The position numbers and the translations under genes are program-made. The notes beneath the pieces are model-generated. The model made no database searches and was not told the DNA's origin. It worked only from the letters and a program-made list of their open reading frames with translations. A DNA stretch of 64,000 bases from Trichomonas tenax (taxonomy: Eukaryota > Parabasalia > Trichomonadida > Trichomonadidae), in NCBI GenBank assembly GCA_023091735.1, contig JALKBU010000160.1, positions 1-64,000 on the forward strand. Reading direction: 5' to 3'. This document shows, piece by piece, positions 16,860 through 28,057 of this stretch. Each line of letters begins with the position of its first letter. Within the stretch, counting starts at the first letter, position 1.

Positions 16860-19800
16860 ATGAATGTGATCAGGATTGAGCCATCCTGCATTACTTTTCC
16901 AAATGCGTACATATCAACGGTATCTCAGTATACTCTGACGATATATAATGATGGTAACGAAACTTTAAACCTTCTCTGGAGAAGATTTTCTTCTCATGAG
17001 GAGGAAAAAATCGCTTTGGATAAAATTGATCAATCAAATTCAACAGACAGGAAAGAAAAAGTCGAAGAATTACAATATATCAGCGAAATTTTTAAAGTTG
17101 ATTTATCGCCGATCGAGATTTGGCCACATTCTTCACAGCAAGTCCTAGTTAATTTCCAACCAGAGCTTGCTCAGCCGTACTGCGAAACAGCTTACCTATA
17201 TTCTGACAAGTTTGAGGAAAGAATTCCTGTTCAATTTAACGGATTAGGTTTGCCACCAGATGCGGTGTTTAACGTTAGCGCAGTCAACATAGGACACGTT
17301 GTTCTTGATAGTATACTTGACTACAAGATCGTATTGCAAAACGTTGGCCAAGTTGATGTCGATTTTCGCTATTCAAGCGATGTTTGCAAGACTTTCACAT
17401 TTACTCCATCATCAGGACACATTCCTATCGGTGGATCGAAAGAAATTATTGCAACTTTCACTGCAAATTTTGTCGGATCATTTAACGAAGAATTTGAATT
17501 CAAGATAAAAGGCGCTGTTAAGAATTTCCCACGCGTAAATTTCTATGGTAGAGTTGTTGGACCATTGTACACTATAAATACGAAAGCAATTTCATTCGGC
17601 GATGTTTCTTTTGGATTTATTCACACAAAAACATTCGAAGTCGAAAATAAGTCAGATATCCCGTTCGACTACACCTTCGTTCTTGAATATAACGGCAAAT
17701 TTAGCGGCAGAGAGTTCGCAATCACGCCAATATCAGACACAATCGGAAAATACGGCAAACAGACAGTTAAAATCGAGTTTATTCCAACGAAAATACAGAA
17801 ATACAATCTCAAGATGCACATGAACATTGCAAGATTTGGACAGAGTCTTGTTACGATTCCTATCACAGCAAATTGCATCTGTCCGGAAATCTCGTTAACG
17901 CATCCGGTTGTTGATCTCGGAAACGTGTTCATTGGATACCAATACACAGGCTCAGTTACATTGGTTGACAATACAGAGTTTCCAGCTAAATATGAATCTG
18001 TTGACATCAACGATTCATCACAACTTCAAGCAGACGTCGAAATTCTCAAGCATAATGGTCAAATCGATCAACGCTCTAAAACAGACTTCAGTTTCAAGTT
18101 CACACCACGTCAGTTGGGTCCATTGAACATCATCCAATACATCAACATTCTCGGCAGTCTTGATAAGCCATTGACATTCAGTATCAAGGCTGTTGGTATT
18201 GGTCCAGCTATTTCGTTAAGTCAGCAGCAGCTTTCTTGGGGTTCTATTCCTGTTCTCAAGAAATCAACACAGAAATTGGTCTTGACAAACAATGGTAAGA
18301 TTGTTGCTAACTTCAAGGCGATGATTGAATGCGATCAAAACGTTTTCACTCTTGCAACACCAAAGGGAATCATTTTACCAAATGAATCATTCACTGCTGA
18401 AGTTAATGCTTTCCTCGATGATAACTCTGAGTTCAAGGGGAAGTTGATTTTTGAGTTCGAAAACTTATCTCCAATCACTGTTCCATTGCGTGCAAAAGGC
18501 GTTGGAACGGCTGTTAGCGCAGACATTCCTATGGATACAATCGACTTTGGATATGTTTATGCTAACCAAGAGATTACAAAGACAATAACATTTACAAACA
18601 AAGGACGAAAAGCACAAGAAATCAGATTCACATTGACAAAGCCACGTCTTGACACCGACGATAAAAACTGCTTCTCATTTAAAGTCATTCCAGACTCAGA
18701 AATCATTGAGAAGAACGAAAGCACTGAGTTTACTATTGTCATGAGTTGCACTCGTCCTATTAATTTCTCGATGAATATGCAAGTCAATAGTTCACAGGGC
18801 AGAAAAAGAGAAGAACTGTTTTCTCCTTTAGTTAAAGGCACTTTCGTGAAGCCCGTCGTTAACTTCTCATCACAGATGCTTGAATTTAAGCACCTTCATG
18901 ATATTGCCAAAGAAAAGGAGTATCTTGAGACAACAGGCCAAAAGACTCCTTCTCCGGCTTTATTGACTGATGGAGAGAAGACTCTCGTTATCACAAACAA
19001 CTCTAAACTTCCATTGACAATGTCAATTGATTGCCCAGAACCATTCTCTTCTTCTCTCAATACATTCACATTGCAGCCAAAGGAATCTTCTGACTGCATT
19101 GTTACATTCTCCACAGCATTCAAGACAGACTTTGCTTGCGAAACGATCAATAAGAAGTTGACAATCAGTTTAGACAATCTTCCTCAGAAGTTCCAAGTCA
19201 ACATGAAAGGCCAAATTGTATTCCCGAATATCGAATTCAATCCATCAGGAACTGTTTTGTTTGGTTCAATGTTGAAGAATACAGAACAAACTAAAGATAT
19301 TGTTCTCAAAAACCCAACAGAGTTACCAGCAATACTTGAGTGGGAACTGATGCCAGCCGGAAGCGATCAGACAATCGATATGTCGAAGATTTTCGATATC
19401 TATCCAATTAGATCTACAATTCCACCAGGTGGAACAGACACAATGCACTTCTCATTCTTCGCAATGAATGATCAAGGTGCAAACATTAACTACGAGGCAA
19501 GAGCAATCTGCAAAGTTGAGGGTGGTCCAGAATACTCCATTCCTCTTTATGGTGGCTCAGCAGATATCACTTACACAATTGAACCTTTGCAGATGAACTT
19601 CGGAAAGAAGTCTTATTTGACTCCAATCCAATCATCAATCAACTTCTCCAATACATGTGAAGCTCCGCTTAAATTCGCAGTTCGTGTTCCTAAAGCTTGC
19701 AAATTCAATCAATTGACATTTACTCCATGCGAAGGAACACTCGATCCACATCAGACAATACAGTTGGGCATCAATATCATCACTGGAATGCCAATTGCTT

Positions 19801-22800
19801 ATAATGAACAATTCTTCATCCAAATCGGACATTTCGAAGAAGTTAGAATTGATGTTGAAGTTGAGTGCTACATTCCACAGCTCATGTTCACGATTCCAAG
19901 AAGCTGCGATGATCCAGCAATGGGATCAATCAATGCAAAGAAGGTTTCGAAGAAGCAAGGTGAAACTTTTCCATCAGTCACAGATTTGGCAGTTGTTGAA
20001 AACATTCTTGTCTATCAGCAACTTCAGAGCGCTCCTTTAGTTGGCTCAGTAAGAAGGAAGCGCAAAGAAGAGCTGAAGAAGGATTATGATGGATTCATTA
20101 TTTCGAAGTACGACTTAGATCTTGGAAAGATCGTGTTTGGGCAGAAGCGTGAGTTCCATCTCAAGACAAAGACTATTTCTCCATTCCCAATTTCTTTTAC
20201 ACTCAATACATCTGCATTAGCTGGAACAGGATTCACAATTGAAACAACATCATTCAACAATGTTCCACCGAACACAGACATCGATATTCCAATCGTTTTC
20301 AACATCCAAAAGAGAACAAACAACTGTTTGGGTGAAGTTGGGTTTCCAATTCCATTTGTTATGTCAACAGACTTTTCTTTGATAGTTTATCTTAAGGCTA
20401 ACTTAATTATGCCATTGATCAATCTTTCTCAGCAACACTTCGACTTCGGTAATGTTGTTGTTGGTCAAACATTAATCTTGAGTCTTCAGCTTCAAAATAT
20501 GAATGAAGTTCCTTGCGAATATAAATTCGGAGAAGCAGAATATACAAATGTTCTCCAAAGAAACATGTCACAAGGAAGTCCATCACCATATACAACAAAT
20601 CCATCCAGTGGCATTTTACCACCATCTTCATTCATCAATGTTGAAATTGCATTTGCTCCAAAGCAAGAAAAGAACTTCTCAATGCAGTTCCCAATCGAGA
20701 TCAAACACAACACAAAGCCATTATATGTCACATTGAAGGGTAATGGTATTCAGCTCAAGGTTATATTCGATCCACCATCAATTAAGATGCCTCCAATGAT
20801 TCCATTTAGCGAACCAACGACAACAACAGTCAAGCTGAAGAATCCAACACAATATCCAATCGAAGTCATGGCAAATCAGTTTGATTTGCAACTCCTCATT
20901 GATCAACTCGAAGCAAAACAGATGCAGGAAGAGAAAGAGAAGAACAAGGAACTTGATAAGAATATCAAAGCAACCCCAAGCCAAGAAAATCTCAACCAAC
21001 AGAATAACAACACAACTGAAGAAATCATGTTCACAAATCAGACAATCTCTCGTTTCTCCATTTGCGTTATTGTTAATGGTATCAGTGGAAGTGGAAGAAC
21101 AACAGTTTCTCAATCCATTGCGAAGTACTTAAATGTTCCAATTTTGAGTTTGAAGGAGCTCTGGGCGGAATTGATTGCCAACGACAACAAGAACGCTCAG
21201 GATTACATCAACATAGTCAAAGACAAAATCAGCCAACAGGAGTATTACGATGGCTTCGTTGTTGATGGCCTCGATGGACTTCCAGAACCAAATGAAACGG
21301 ACATATTCCTTCAACACTGCCTCAAGCAGAAGAACGCAATGGATGATGTCTTCAATAATCCGCTCCAAGTTTTCAATCACAGCAACCTGACAGCGTCAGA
21401 ACTTGCTTTAAGTCACCTTCTTGGAGCTCTTGAAGGCCATTACGTCTTCCAGGTCGCGTTGAAATCCACAAGCGAGCAGATGAATGAGAGAAAGGAGAAC
21501 CAGACAATCGAAGATGCTAAGAAACAAGAGGAAGAAGCAATCAAGGAGAAAGAAATGTTATTCCAAATCACAGAAGAAGATTATGCTAAATTATCTCCTG
21601 AAGAGCAAGAAGAAGTTGATAGGAAACGCTCGGAGCACAGAAAGAGATTACTCAGAGGTATCTTAGCAACAATCAAAGAACCAGAAACAGAAGGCAACAG
21701 CAAGAAGAAATCAAAACACAAACATCGCTCTAAAGCTGATGGTTCCGATAAATCTGATGCTAAAGATTCTTCAAGATCGAAGTCATCAAAGCATCATCGC
21801 TCTAAAAAGGAAGAAAAAGATGAACCACCGCCACCACCTGTTGCTGAAGAGAAGGCCCCAGTCAAAGAATCCAAGAGCAAGAAGAAAGGATTGCAATTGG
21901 ATCCATTGGATTATGCAATCACTAACTTCATGTTTACATTAGGTTCTATCTCAGCTAAGATCAAAGAAGCACCAAACATCACTATTATCGATCCACTTGC
22001 TGTCATTGGAATGGAGTCTCGAGAAGTTTTACCAAAGGTTGAAGAAGTTCCGCAATCGCAAGCAGCATCGCAGGAAACACTTCTCAAGGACAAGACCCAA
22101 TCCAAGGAATTAATCAAACAAGAGGAAGAAGAAAAGAAGGAAGAAATCAAAGTCGAAGAAGATAAGAAGGAGGAACCGGTCATTTCAACACCACACATCA
22201 CTCAGTTGAACACAATTGTCATAGACATCAACAATGACAATCCAGAAGCGATAAATGAAGAAGCAAAGAGATTCATTCCACAGCCAAATGGTCTGAAGAA
22301 CAGAATATTCGCTTCACAGATCCCAGAACAGAGGTTGATAATGCCAGATCAGCAAAAATTCAAGCGCGCAACACTTTCTCAGATGCCAGAGCATATTTAC
22401 ATTCAGCTCGAGCAGACTGATAACGAGAAGATGATCCAATGGTTGGATTCAAGACCATCCACTGTCAGCTCGAATACCGGAGGCAGAAAGAGTCGTGCAA
22501 ACAAGAACAAACGCGAACCAAGCATCGTTGATGATTTGGACACATCAAAGAACACTCCAAGATGGGTCATCGGACCAATGGCAGAGAAAGAGTTGACATT
22601 AGTCTTCGAACCGATGTTCGTTGGAACCTATAACGACAATATCATTTTCTCATTGACAAATGGTATGGCAGACACATTTAAACTTCACGTTTCTGGTGAG
22701 TGTTACAATCCAGAGTTTGATAGGAATCCAAAGTCAATGTTCACAAAGGTGATGCAGAGATTAGACAAAGGTGCAGATGGTACTTTCTTATTGGAAACAA

Positions 22801-25800
22801 ACGAATACAACTTTGGTCCTCTCCTTGTTTCCAAGGATAAAGGAAATCCAAAAGCTGCTCCTAACGCTCCTTCACCATACAGAGGTATTGCAAATATCAT
22901 CAATATATCGCAGTTCCCAATCGAATTCACTGCATTTGTCACTGATCTTATTGGCCACAATGGTTTCTCGCTCGAAAACAACAACTTCATTGTCGAAAAA
23001 GGACAAAATTATCAGTTCCCATTCAAGTTCAATGCTGCAAATGCCGAGATCTATAAATCGCAAATTAAACTGCTTGCGAAGGACAATCCAGAGCTATTCA
23101 GCTTCAATATCTCTGCTGAAGGCTGTCTTCCCTGCATTGAACCTTCTACAACAAATCTTGACTTCGAGAAGCTTCTCCTCAATCAAACAAGGACCCTTAA
23201 GGTCGAACTTAAGAACACTGGTCTCATTCCTGCTGCATGGTCATTCAAGAACATTGCAACACTCGACAAGAACTTCACTCTCAACGCAACAGAGGGAATC
23301 ATCAATCCAAAGAGTACTTTCGTTTTAACGGCTGTTTTCACATCAAACAAACCAGTTGTTACCAAGAAAGCACTGACATTGGAAGTTTCAAACAAAGAGA
23401 AAACGAAAGTATTCTCAACATACAACCTCAACTTCCAGGCAGAAGCATTCGAAATTAATGTAGATTTCCAGTTCCCGAAGGGCATGGATTGCTTGGACTT
23501 TGGCGCTTTGAAGGTTTCTCAGCCGAAGACATTGAGCTGCCAGTTGACAAACAAAGGTAAGTATCAGGGCAACTTCAAGGTCCAGTTCACTAATCCAAAG
23601 ATTCAGCCTCATTTCCAGATTTCTCCAATGGAAGGCCCAATTCCACCGGGAAAGACACCAGCGAACATCTCATTCACCTTCATGTGTAACAAAGTTCAAA
23701 AGTTCACAAATATGAAGGGAGTTCAGATCCTTTTGAGTGATGCAACCACTGGATCTAAGACAGATACACTTCCGATCTCATTCAACGCGACTACAATGTA
23801 CAGCCAGTACAAAATCGAGCCACAGAAGAGAATCGATTTCGGCCCAGTGACAGTCTTGAATACAGAAACAAAGCAGATTACGTTATCGAACAAAGGAGTA
23901 TTCCCATTCGATTTCGATATCACTCCAAAGGCCGAGAAACAACCTTCTGAAGGTGAAATCGAGAAATCTTCAAGCAAGAATGGAAAAAATTCGAAAGCAG
24001 CCAAAGCTCCTCCACCAAAGAACAAAGGCAAGAAGCCCAACGAGAAAGCTTTATCATTTGGACAGTTCTCGATAACTCCATCCACAGGATCTGTTGCTCC
24101 TGGAGCTTCTGTCACAATTGATGTCGAATTCAATCCTCATATTCCAGGCAATTTCACATCACTTGCTGTCTTCAATATCACCGATGCACCACAGAATGCT
24201 GGCAAAGTTAACTTCACGTTGACAGGTTCCGCTCACATTCCAGGCATCGTGTGCACTCATTATGAGAAGATTTTGCCAGGATTGGCTCTTGCTTTGTCTT
24301 TCGATAGACCAAAGATAAAAAACACAACTTTCATAGAGGATGAACAAACATTAGTTTTCAATCCAATCGTTGTTGGAATGAAATCTAAAGTTACTGCAAA
24401 GATCATCAACAGCCAGCCAATTCCGTGCACAGTTGATTTATCTGTCAAACCAAAGGCAAAGGTTTCTGGTCCATTCCCATTTGATATCAGCGAGAAATGC
24501 ATCAATCTCAATGGAAACTCCGAATCTTCATTTGATATCACGTTCTGTCCAAACGGCGTTGATAAGTTCCTGGGTGCCTTCGAAGCCAATGTTAAGAATG
24601 GAACTGATCCCGCTACGAAATCATTGAAGTTCTCCGTTGAAGGTGTTGGTTCTCTTCCACAGATTTCTCCAGTCGGTCTCGAAAAGGCGGGAAAGAACTC
24701 CAACGTTTACCAGCTGAATATGGGCAAGACTCTTGTTGGATTCTCGCGCCAGAAGTCAATTGTTGTCAAGAACGATGGTGTTATCGCAACAAAGCTTCTG
24801 ATTTCCGCAAAGCCATCTCCTGACTTCGAGTTAGTTGGCATTGATGCTGGTACAACATACAGCATTGATCCAGGACGCATCATCGATCTCCCAATTTTGT
24901 TCTCTCCATCGAAGCAGAGGAAGTGTCAGTTCGAAGTTACAGTTAACTTAATTGATAATCCAAAGGGATCTCTCAACTTCGTTGCAAACGCCGAAGGCTT
25001 CAATGAAGACATCGTTTTAGAGGGTGTCAGAGGTGAAGATGAACTTGTGATGCCAGATACCGTAGTTGGAAGACAGAACTCAATTGTATTCACAATGAAG
25101 AATGTTTCTCCAGCAGACATCAAGTTCCATTGGCAAACTCATCCAGATTTCACATTCTCGCCATCTGTTGGACATCTTAGACTCGGAAAGTCAAAGGATA
25201 TCACAATTTCTTACTTCTCTGATAAACCTGTTAAGCACGCGGGAACAAAGATCAGCTGCACATGGAACAGAATCACTTTGACCAATGCAAACTCTCCGGA
25301 TTGGGATGATACAATGAAAGTTGTTAAATACATCACCAAAGCTCAATTAGAAGCCCAGAATCAGCCTCCAGAAGAAGAACCACCTAAAGATGCAAAGCTC
25401 AAGAATACCAAGCGTCCAACTAACTATCGTGGTTCTGTTAGAAACTCTCATGTTGATGTTAAAGCAGCAACACAGCAGAAGGAACAGCCAAAGGATCCAA
25501 AGCCTGTCGATGATGGTGACACATTCGTTAGAGTCGTCGAGGTCAAACCTGAGCCAGAAAACACAATTCAACAAGGAAAGCAGAACAGCATGGCTGTCAA
25601 AGTCTTTGCTATTTCTGACTCTATCAAGTACGTCATTGATACAAATGAAGTCAACTTTAGTCCAACAATGATGTACGAAACGCGTTCCTCTGAAGTCAAG
25701 ATAACGAACCCAACGACAATCAGGTTCGATTATTCATGGCGTATTGCAGAATTTAAGTCACTCCGAAGCGAGTATTTGTCATCTCATGGATATCCACTCA

Positions 25801-26351
25801 AAGTTTCTCCGCACACAGGTTTCATAGAACCTGGCGGCTCAACAGTTTTCCAGATCACATTCGCACCAATGGAAGTTGACGACTTCACGGCCAATTTAGT
25901 CTGCGGTATTCCATTTATTCAGACTCTTCCTCCATCAGTGAAGGTCACAGGTCTCTCAAGGCGTCCACTTTGCCACTTCAATGTTCAGCTTTCAGATTAT
26001 CTTACACGCAGACATCCTGATTACACATACAAGCTTCCTAGCGATGTCAAAGTTATTGAAATCTTCTCCAAGAAAGTTGGAGCTAAGGCTATGTATAGAT
26101 TTGAAGTTATCAATCCAACATCTTCACCTTATGAAGTTACATTCTCACGCGTTGACAATGGCGAACCTCTATCATCCAAAGTTAACTGCGAAACACCAAA
26201 TGCTCTGTTGTCAAGTGGAAAGAGATTCTCAGCTGCTTTCTCCTACATTCCAGATTCCCACAAGACAATAGAAAGCCTTTGGGAATTCAAGATTGGCGGA
26301 CATGATGGTGTTGTTACAATTCTAGTCGTAGGACGTATTATGCCACAATAA
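16860..26351 (+). CDS. HYDIN: HYDIN-like axonemal central-apparatus protein
   Basis: 3163 residues made mostly of repeated ASH/MSP-like Ig-fold domains. Each shows a 'L.FG.V.vGq...k.i.lkN.g..p' pattern (for example FGYVYANQEITKTITFTNKG; FGNVVVGQTLILSLQLQN). Near residue 1406 an adenylate-kinase-like insert begins with a P-loop (GISGSGRTT) and runs with Lys/Glu-rich linkers (HKHRSK and RSKSSKHHRSK) to about 1750, as in metazoan and algal HYDIN. A second Lys/Ser/Pro-rich linker lies near 2357-2397. HYDIN builds a projection of the central microtubule pair and is needed for flagellar beating, which fits a flagellate. The protein is shorter than the roughly 5000-residue human and algal forms, so repeats have been lost or not gained. 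It is intact and has no introns. Confidence 0.9.
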   Translation: MNVIRIEPSCITFPNAYISTVSQYTLTIYNDGNETLNLLWRRFSSHEEEKIALDKIDQSNSTDRKEKVEELQYISEIFKVDLSPIEIWPHSSQQVLVNFQPELAQPYCETAYLYSDKFEERIPVQFNGLGLPPDAVFNVSAVNIGHVVLDSILDYKIVLQNVGQVDVDFRYSSDVCKTFTFTPSSGHIPIGGSKEIIATFTANFVGSFNEEFEFKIKGAVKNFPRVNFYGRVVGPLYTINTKAISFGDVSFGFIHTKTFEVENKSDIPFDYTFVLEYNGKFSGREFAITPISDTIGKYGKQTVKIEFIPTKIQKYNLKMHMNIARFGQSLVTIPITANCICPEISLTHPVVDLGNVFIGYQYTGSVTLVDNTEFPAKYESVDINDSSQLQADVEILKHNGQIDQRSKTDFSFKFTPRQLGPLNIIQYINILGSLDKPLTFSIKAVGIGPAISLSQQQLSWGSIPVLKKSTQKLVLTNNGKIVANFKAMIECDQNVFTLATPKGIILPNESFTAEVNAFLDDNSEFKGKLIFEFENLSPITVPLRAKGVGTAVSADIPMDTIDFGYVYANQEITKTITFTNKGRKAQEIRFTLTKPRLDTDDKNCFSFKVIPDSEIIEKNESTEFTIVMSCTRPINFSMNMQVNSSQGRKREELFSPLVKGTFVKPVVNFSSQMLEFKHLHDIAKEKEYLETTGQKTPSPALLTDGEKTLVITNNSKLPLTMSIDCPEPFSSSLNTFTLQPKESSDCIVTFSTAFKTDFACETINKKLTISLDNLPQKFQVNMKGQIVFPNIEFNPSGTVLFGSMLKNTEQTKDIVLKNPTELPAILEWELMPAGSDQTIDMSKIFDIYPIRSTIPPGGTDTMHFSFFAMNDQGANINYEARAICKVEGGPEYSIPLYGGSADITYTIEPLQMNFGKKSYLTPIQSSINFSNTCEAPLKFAVRVPKACKFNQLTFTPCEGTLDPHQTIQLGINIITGMPIAYNEQFFIQIGHFEEVRIDVEVECYIPQLMFTIPRSCDDPAMGSINAKKVSKKQGETFPSVTDLAVVENILVYQQLQSAPLVGSVRRKRKEELKKDYDGFIISKYDLDLGKIVFGQKREFHLKTKTISPFPISFTLNTSALAGTGFTIETTSFNNVPPNTDIDIPIVFNIQKRTNNCLGEVGFPIPFVMSTDFSLIVYLKANLIMPLINLSQQHFDFGNVVVGQTLILSLQLQNMNEVPCEYKFGEAEYTNVLQRNMSQGSPSPYTTNPSSGILPPSSFINVEIAFAPKQEKNFSMQFPIEIKHNTKPLYVTLKGNGIQLKVIFDPPSIKMPPMIPFSEPTTTTVKLKNPTQYPIEVMANQFDLQLLIDQLEAKQMQEEKEKNKELDKNIKATPSQENLNQQNNNTTEEIMFTNQTISRFSICVIVNGISGSGRTTVSQSIAKYLNVPILSLKELWAELIANDNKNAQDYINIVKDKISQQEYYDGFVVDGLDGLPEPNETDIFLQHCLKQKNAMDDVFNNPLQVFNHSNLTASELALSHLLGALEGHYVFQVALKSTSEQMNERKENQTIEDAKKQEEEAIKEKEMLFQITEEDYAKLSPEEQEEVDRKRSEHRKRLLRGILATIKEPETEGNSKKKSKHKHRSKADGSDKSDAKDSSRSKSSKHHRSKKEEKDEPPPPPVAEEKAPVKESKSKKKGLQLDPLDYAITNFMFTLGSISAKIKEAPNITIIDPLAVIGMESREVLPKVEEVPQSQAASQETLLKDKTQSKELIKQEEEEKKEEIKVEEDKKEEPVISTPHITQLNTIVIDINNDNPEAINEEAKRFIPQPNGLKNRIFASQIPEQRLIMPDQQKFKRATLSQMPEHIYIQLEQTDNEKMIQWLDSRPSTVSSNTGGRKSRANKNKREPSIVDDLDTSKNTPRWVIGPMAEKELTLVFEPMFVGTYNDNIIFSLTNGMADTFKLHVSGECYNPEFDRNPKSMFTKVMQRLDKGADGTFLLETNEYNFGPLLVSKDKGNPKAAPNAPSPYRGIANIINISQFPIEFTAFVTDLIGHNGFSLENNNFIVEKGQNYQFPFKFNAANAEIYKSQIKLLAKDNPELFSFNISAEGCLPCIEPSTTNLDFEKLLLNQTRTLKVELKNTGLIPAAWSFKNIATLDKNFTLNATEGIINPKSTFVLTAVFTSNKPVVTKKALTLEVSNKEKTKVFSTYNLNFQAEAFEINVDFQFPKGMDCLDFGALKVSQPKTLSCQLTNKGKYQGNFKVQFTNPKIQPHFQISPMEGPIPPGKTPANISFTFMCNKVQKFTNMKGVQILLSDATTGSKTDTLPISFNATTMYSQYKIEPQKRIDFGPVTVLNTETKQITLSNKGVFPFDFDITPKAEKQPSEGEIEKSSSKNGKNSKAAKAPPPKNKGKKPNEKALSFGQFSITPSTGSVAPGASVTIDVEFNPHIPGNFTSLAVFNITDAPQNAGKVNFTLTGSAHIPGIVCTHYEKILPGLALALSFDRPKIKNTTFIEDEQTLVFNPIVVGMKSKVTAKIINSQPIPCTVDLSVKPKAKVSGPFPFDISEKCINLNGNSESSFDITFCPNGVDKFLGAFEANVKNGTDPATKSLKFSVEGVGSLPQISPVGLEKAGKNSNVYQLNMGKTLVGFSRQKSIVVKNDGVIATKLLISAKPSPDFELVGIDAGTTYSIDPGRIIDLPILFSPSKQRKCQFEVTVNLIDNPKGSLNFVANAEGFNEDIVLEGVRGEDELVMPDTVVGRQNSIVFTMKNVSPADIKFHWQTHPDFTFSPSVGHLRLGKSKDITISYFSDKPVKHAGTKISCTWNRITLTNANSPDWDDTMKVVKYITKAQLEAQNQPPEEEPPKDAKLKNTKRPTNYRGSVRNSHVDVKAATQQKEQPKDPKPVDDGDTFVRVVEVKPEPENTIQQGKQNSMAVKVFAISDSIKYVIDTNEVNFSPTMMYETRSSEVKITNPTTIRFDYSWRIAEFKSLRSEYLSSHGYPLKVSPHTGFIEPGGSTVFQITFAPMEVDDFTANLVCGIPFIQTLPPSVKVTGLSRRPLCHFNVQLSDYLTRRHPDYTYKLPSDVKVIEIFSKKVGAKAMYRFEVINPTSSPYEVTFSRVDNGEPLSSKVNCETPNALLSSGKRFSAAFSYIPDSHKTIESLWEFKIGGHDGVVTILVVGRIMPQ

Positions 26352-26648
26352 ATATTTTGTTTTAATTGTTTTATAAATTGCTTTATTCTATTGAATAACA
26401 TTTGAGCCTGTAACAAAAGTGTGAATCTGACACGTAAATTTTGAAATTTCGACATGTTTTGCCACCGTTTCCTCAGTTATTTTACGAATTGCTCCGCAAC
26501 TGATGACGATTTTTAGCCAAAAAAGTTGTTACAAAGGCAATCGCTAATTCTCCAGGCCATTTGCAAGCGCCTCGATCTTACACCCGCCCTTCCAGTATTT
26601 CCGTACAAAAGCATTAAAAAGGTCCATTATTTTGAAATATGTTCTTGA

Positions 26649-27284
26649 TTTATATCAAACAAAATCTATAACAACAGCGATTATGAATATAGAAATATCA
26701 ATGGAAGTTCATTCCTCAAAGTATTCTTCCACAACTGCACAAATGAAGTACTTTTCAGAGATTCCGACGAAGTTCTTGAATGTCGAAATGAAACGCAAAA
26801 ATACTCAATCTTGAAAGAAGGTAAACGAATAGTTCCCAGAGATCAAAGATTATATGAATTTATTTATGAAATCCTCGAAATTGGATTTTTACATTTTCGA
26901 CAAAGTCAATTTGTTCACGAATGTTCAGAATTTCGAGGTCAAAGTGCACCAGGATTTACATTGCTACCATCCACAACCATGGATGCACCTGGTTTTAAAG
27001 GGTTTTGCCGAAGAACATTAAAATTTATTGTCGAAAATGGAAAACCAGATAATTTTTCATATATCGATGGACGTCCTGATACTCAATATTGGCACTATCC
27101 CATTGGTACTTTCACTACATTTTATAAAGGTTTTCCAACGGAACAATATGGGAATGACAAAAAGGTTATGTCACTTTGGGTTAAAGTCTTCCCTGCCATT
27201 CAGCTATCAATTAATTTTCATAGGTCCTGCTATTCAATACCATATAACATATTGGTATTTATTTACATGATTGGTTCTGGTTAA
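26649..27284 (+). pseudogene. Unknown Cys-containing family, copy 1 (no start codon)
   Basis: First of seven related copies in 5 kb. The open frame starts at 26649 but has no upstream ATG. The family pattern is clear: YEYR near the start, then a FLKVFFHNC block, EVLEC, QKYSIL, LYEFIYE, FLHFRQSQFVHEC, APGFTLLP, FKGFCRRT, YIDG, YPIGTF and VMSLWVKVFP. A hydrophobic tail follows (NILVFIYMIG). Conserved cysteines and the hydrophobic end suggest a secreted or membrane-anchored protein. The family is not recognised. It is either a dead copy lacking its 5' end or the second exon of a spliced gene: the frame opens near an AACAACAG acceptor-like site. Confidence 0.55.
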
Positions 27285-27521
27285 AAGGCTAAATGAATAG
27301 CAATGAACATTTTCAATCACAAATAATTTAAATGAGTTTTCCTTTAAGAATTTCATGAATTATAGTTTTAATCTCAGAGTTTTGTATAAGTAGATCTATA
27401 TATTTTATATATATATAGATATGCTAAGTCTGGATTAAGGTTAAGATGTAGAAACGCAATCTCACAAAAAATATAAATATGTGATAATACATCGATAAAG
27501 TCAATCATCTTCGGTTATAGA

Positions 27522-28034
27522 GACTATGAATATCGATTAATTGGTGAAAGTAAAATATTCTAGTAATGTCCTTTTGATGAATTTCTTGATTGCCATAACA
27601 CTGAACAGAAGTACTCAATATTGAATGAATCGACTAGAACAGTACCGAAAATTAATGGATTTATGAATTTATTTATGAAATCCCGGAAATAGGTTTCTTC
27701 CATTTTCGGCAAAGTTCAATTAGCTCCAGGATTCAGTCTATTGTCAACAGCGACACTTAATATGACAAAAATTTTAAAGGATTTACATCTTCGGCTTCTT
27801 ATGAATTAAATTATATCGATGGTCAACATGATTCAAGTGGCAGGAATTATCGTATCGGACTGTTTAGTTTTCTGTACACAGGGTTCCCAATTGGAGAATG
27901 TGGAGCCAATTTTACAGTTGTTCCGTGTGGACTTAAGTTTATCCTATTATACAAAACACTTTACCATGAATTTACCTATTTTGGTACCGATTTCTTTTAT
28001 TTTGAATCATGATTCAAATGACATTTTATTTTAA
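27522..28034 (+). pseudogene. Unknown Cys-containing family, copy 2 (decayed)
   Basis: Recognisable pieces of the same family (YEYRLI, FDEFLDCHN, QKYSILNEST, YIDG, GFPI) lie in different frames. There are stop codons and an internal deletion removing the HFRQSQFVHEC segment. Clearly non-functional. Confidence 0.55.
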
Positions 28035-28057
28035 AAATGCTTTAACACATTGCCTGA

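Noticed and set aside
17299..26271. Numerous short frames on both strands within the HYDIN-like gene
   Set aside because: All are shadows of one long intact reading frame with clear repeated domains.
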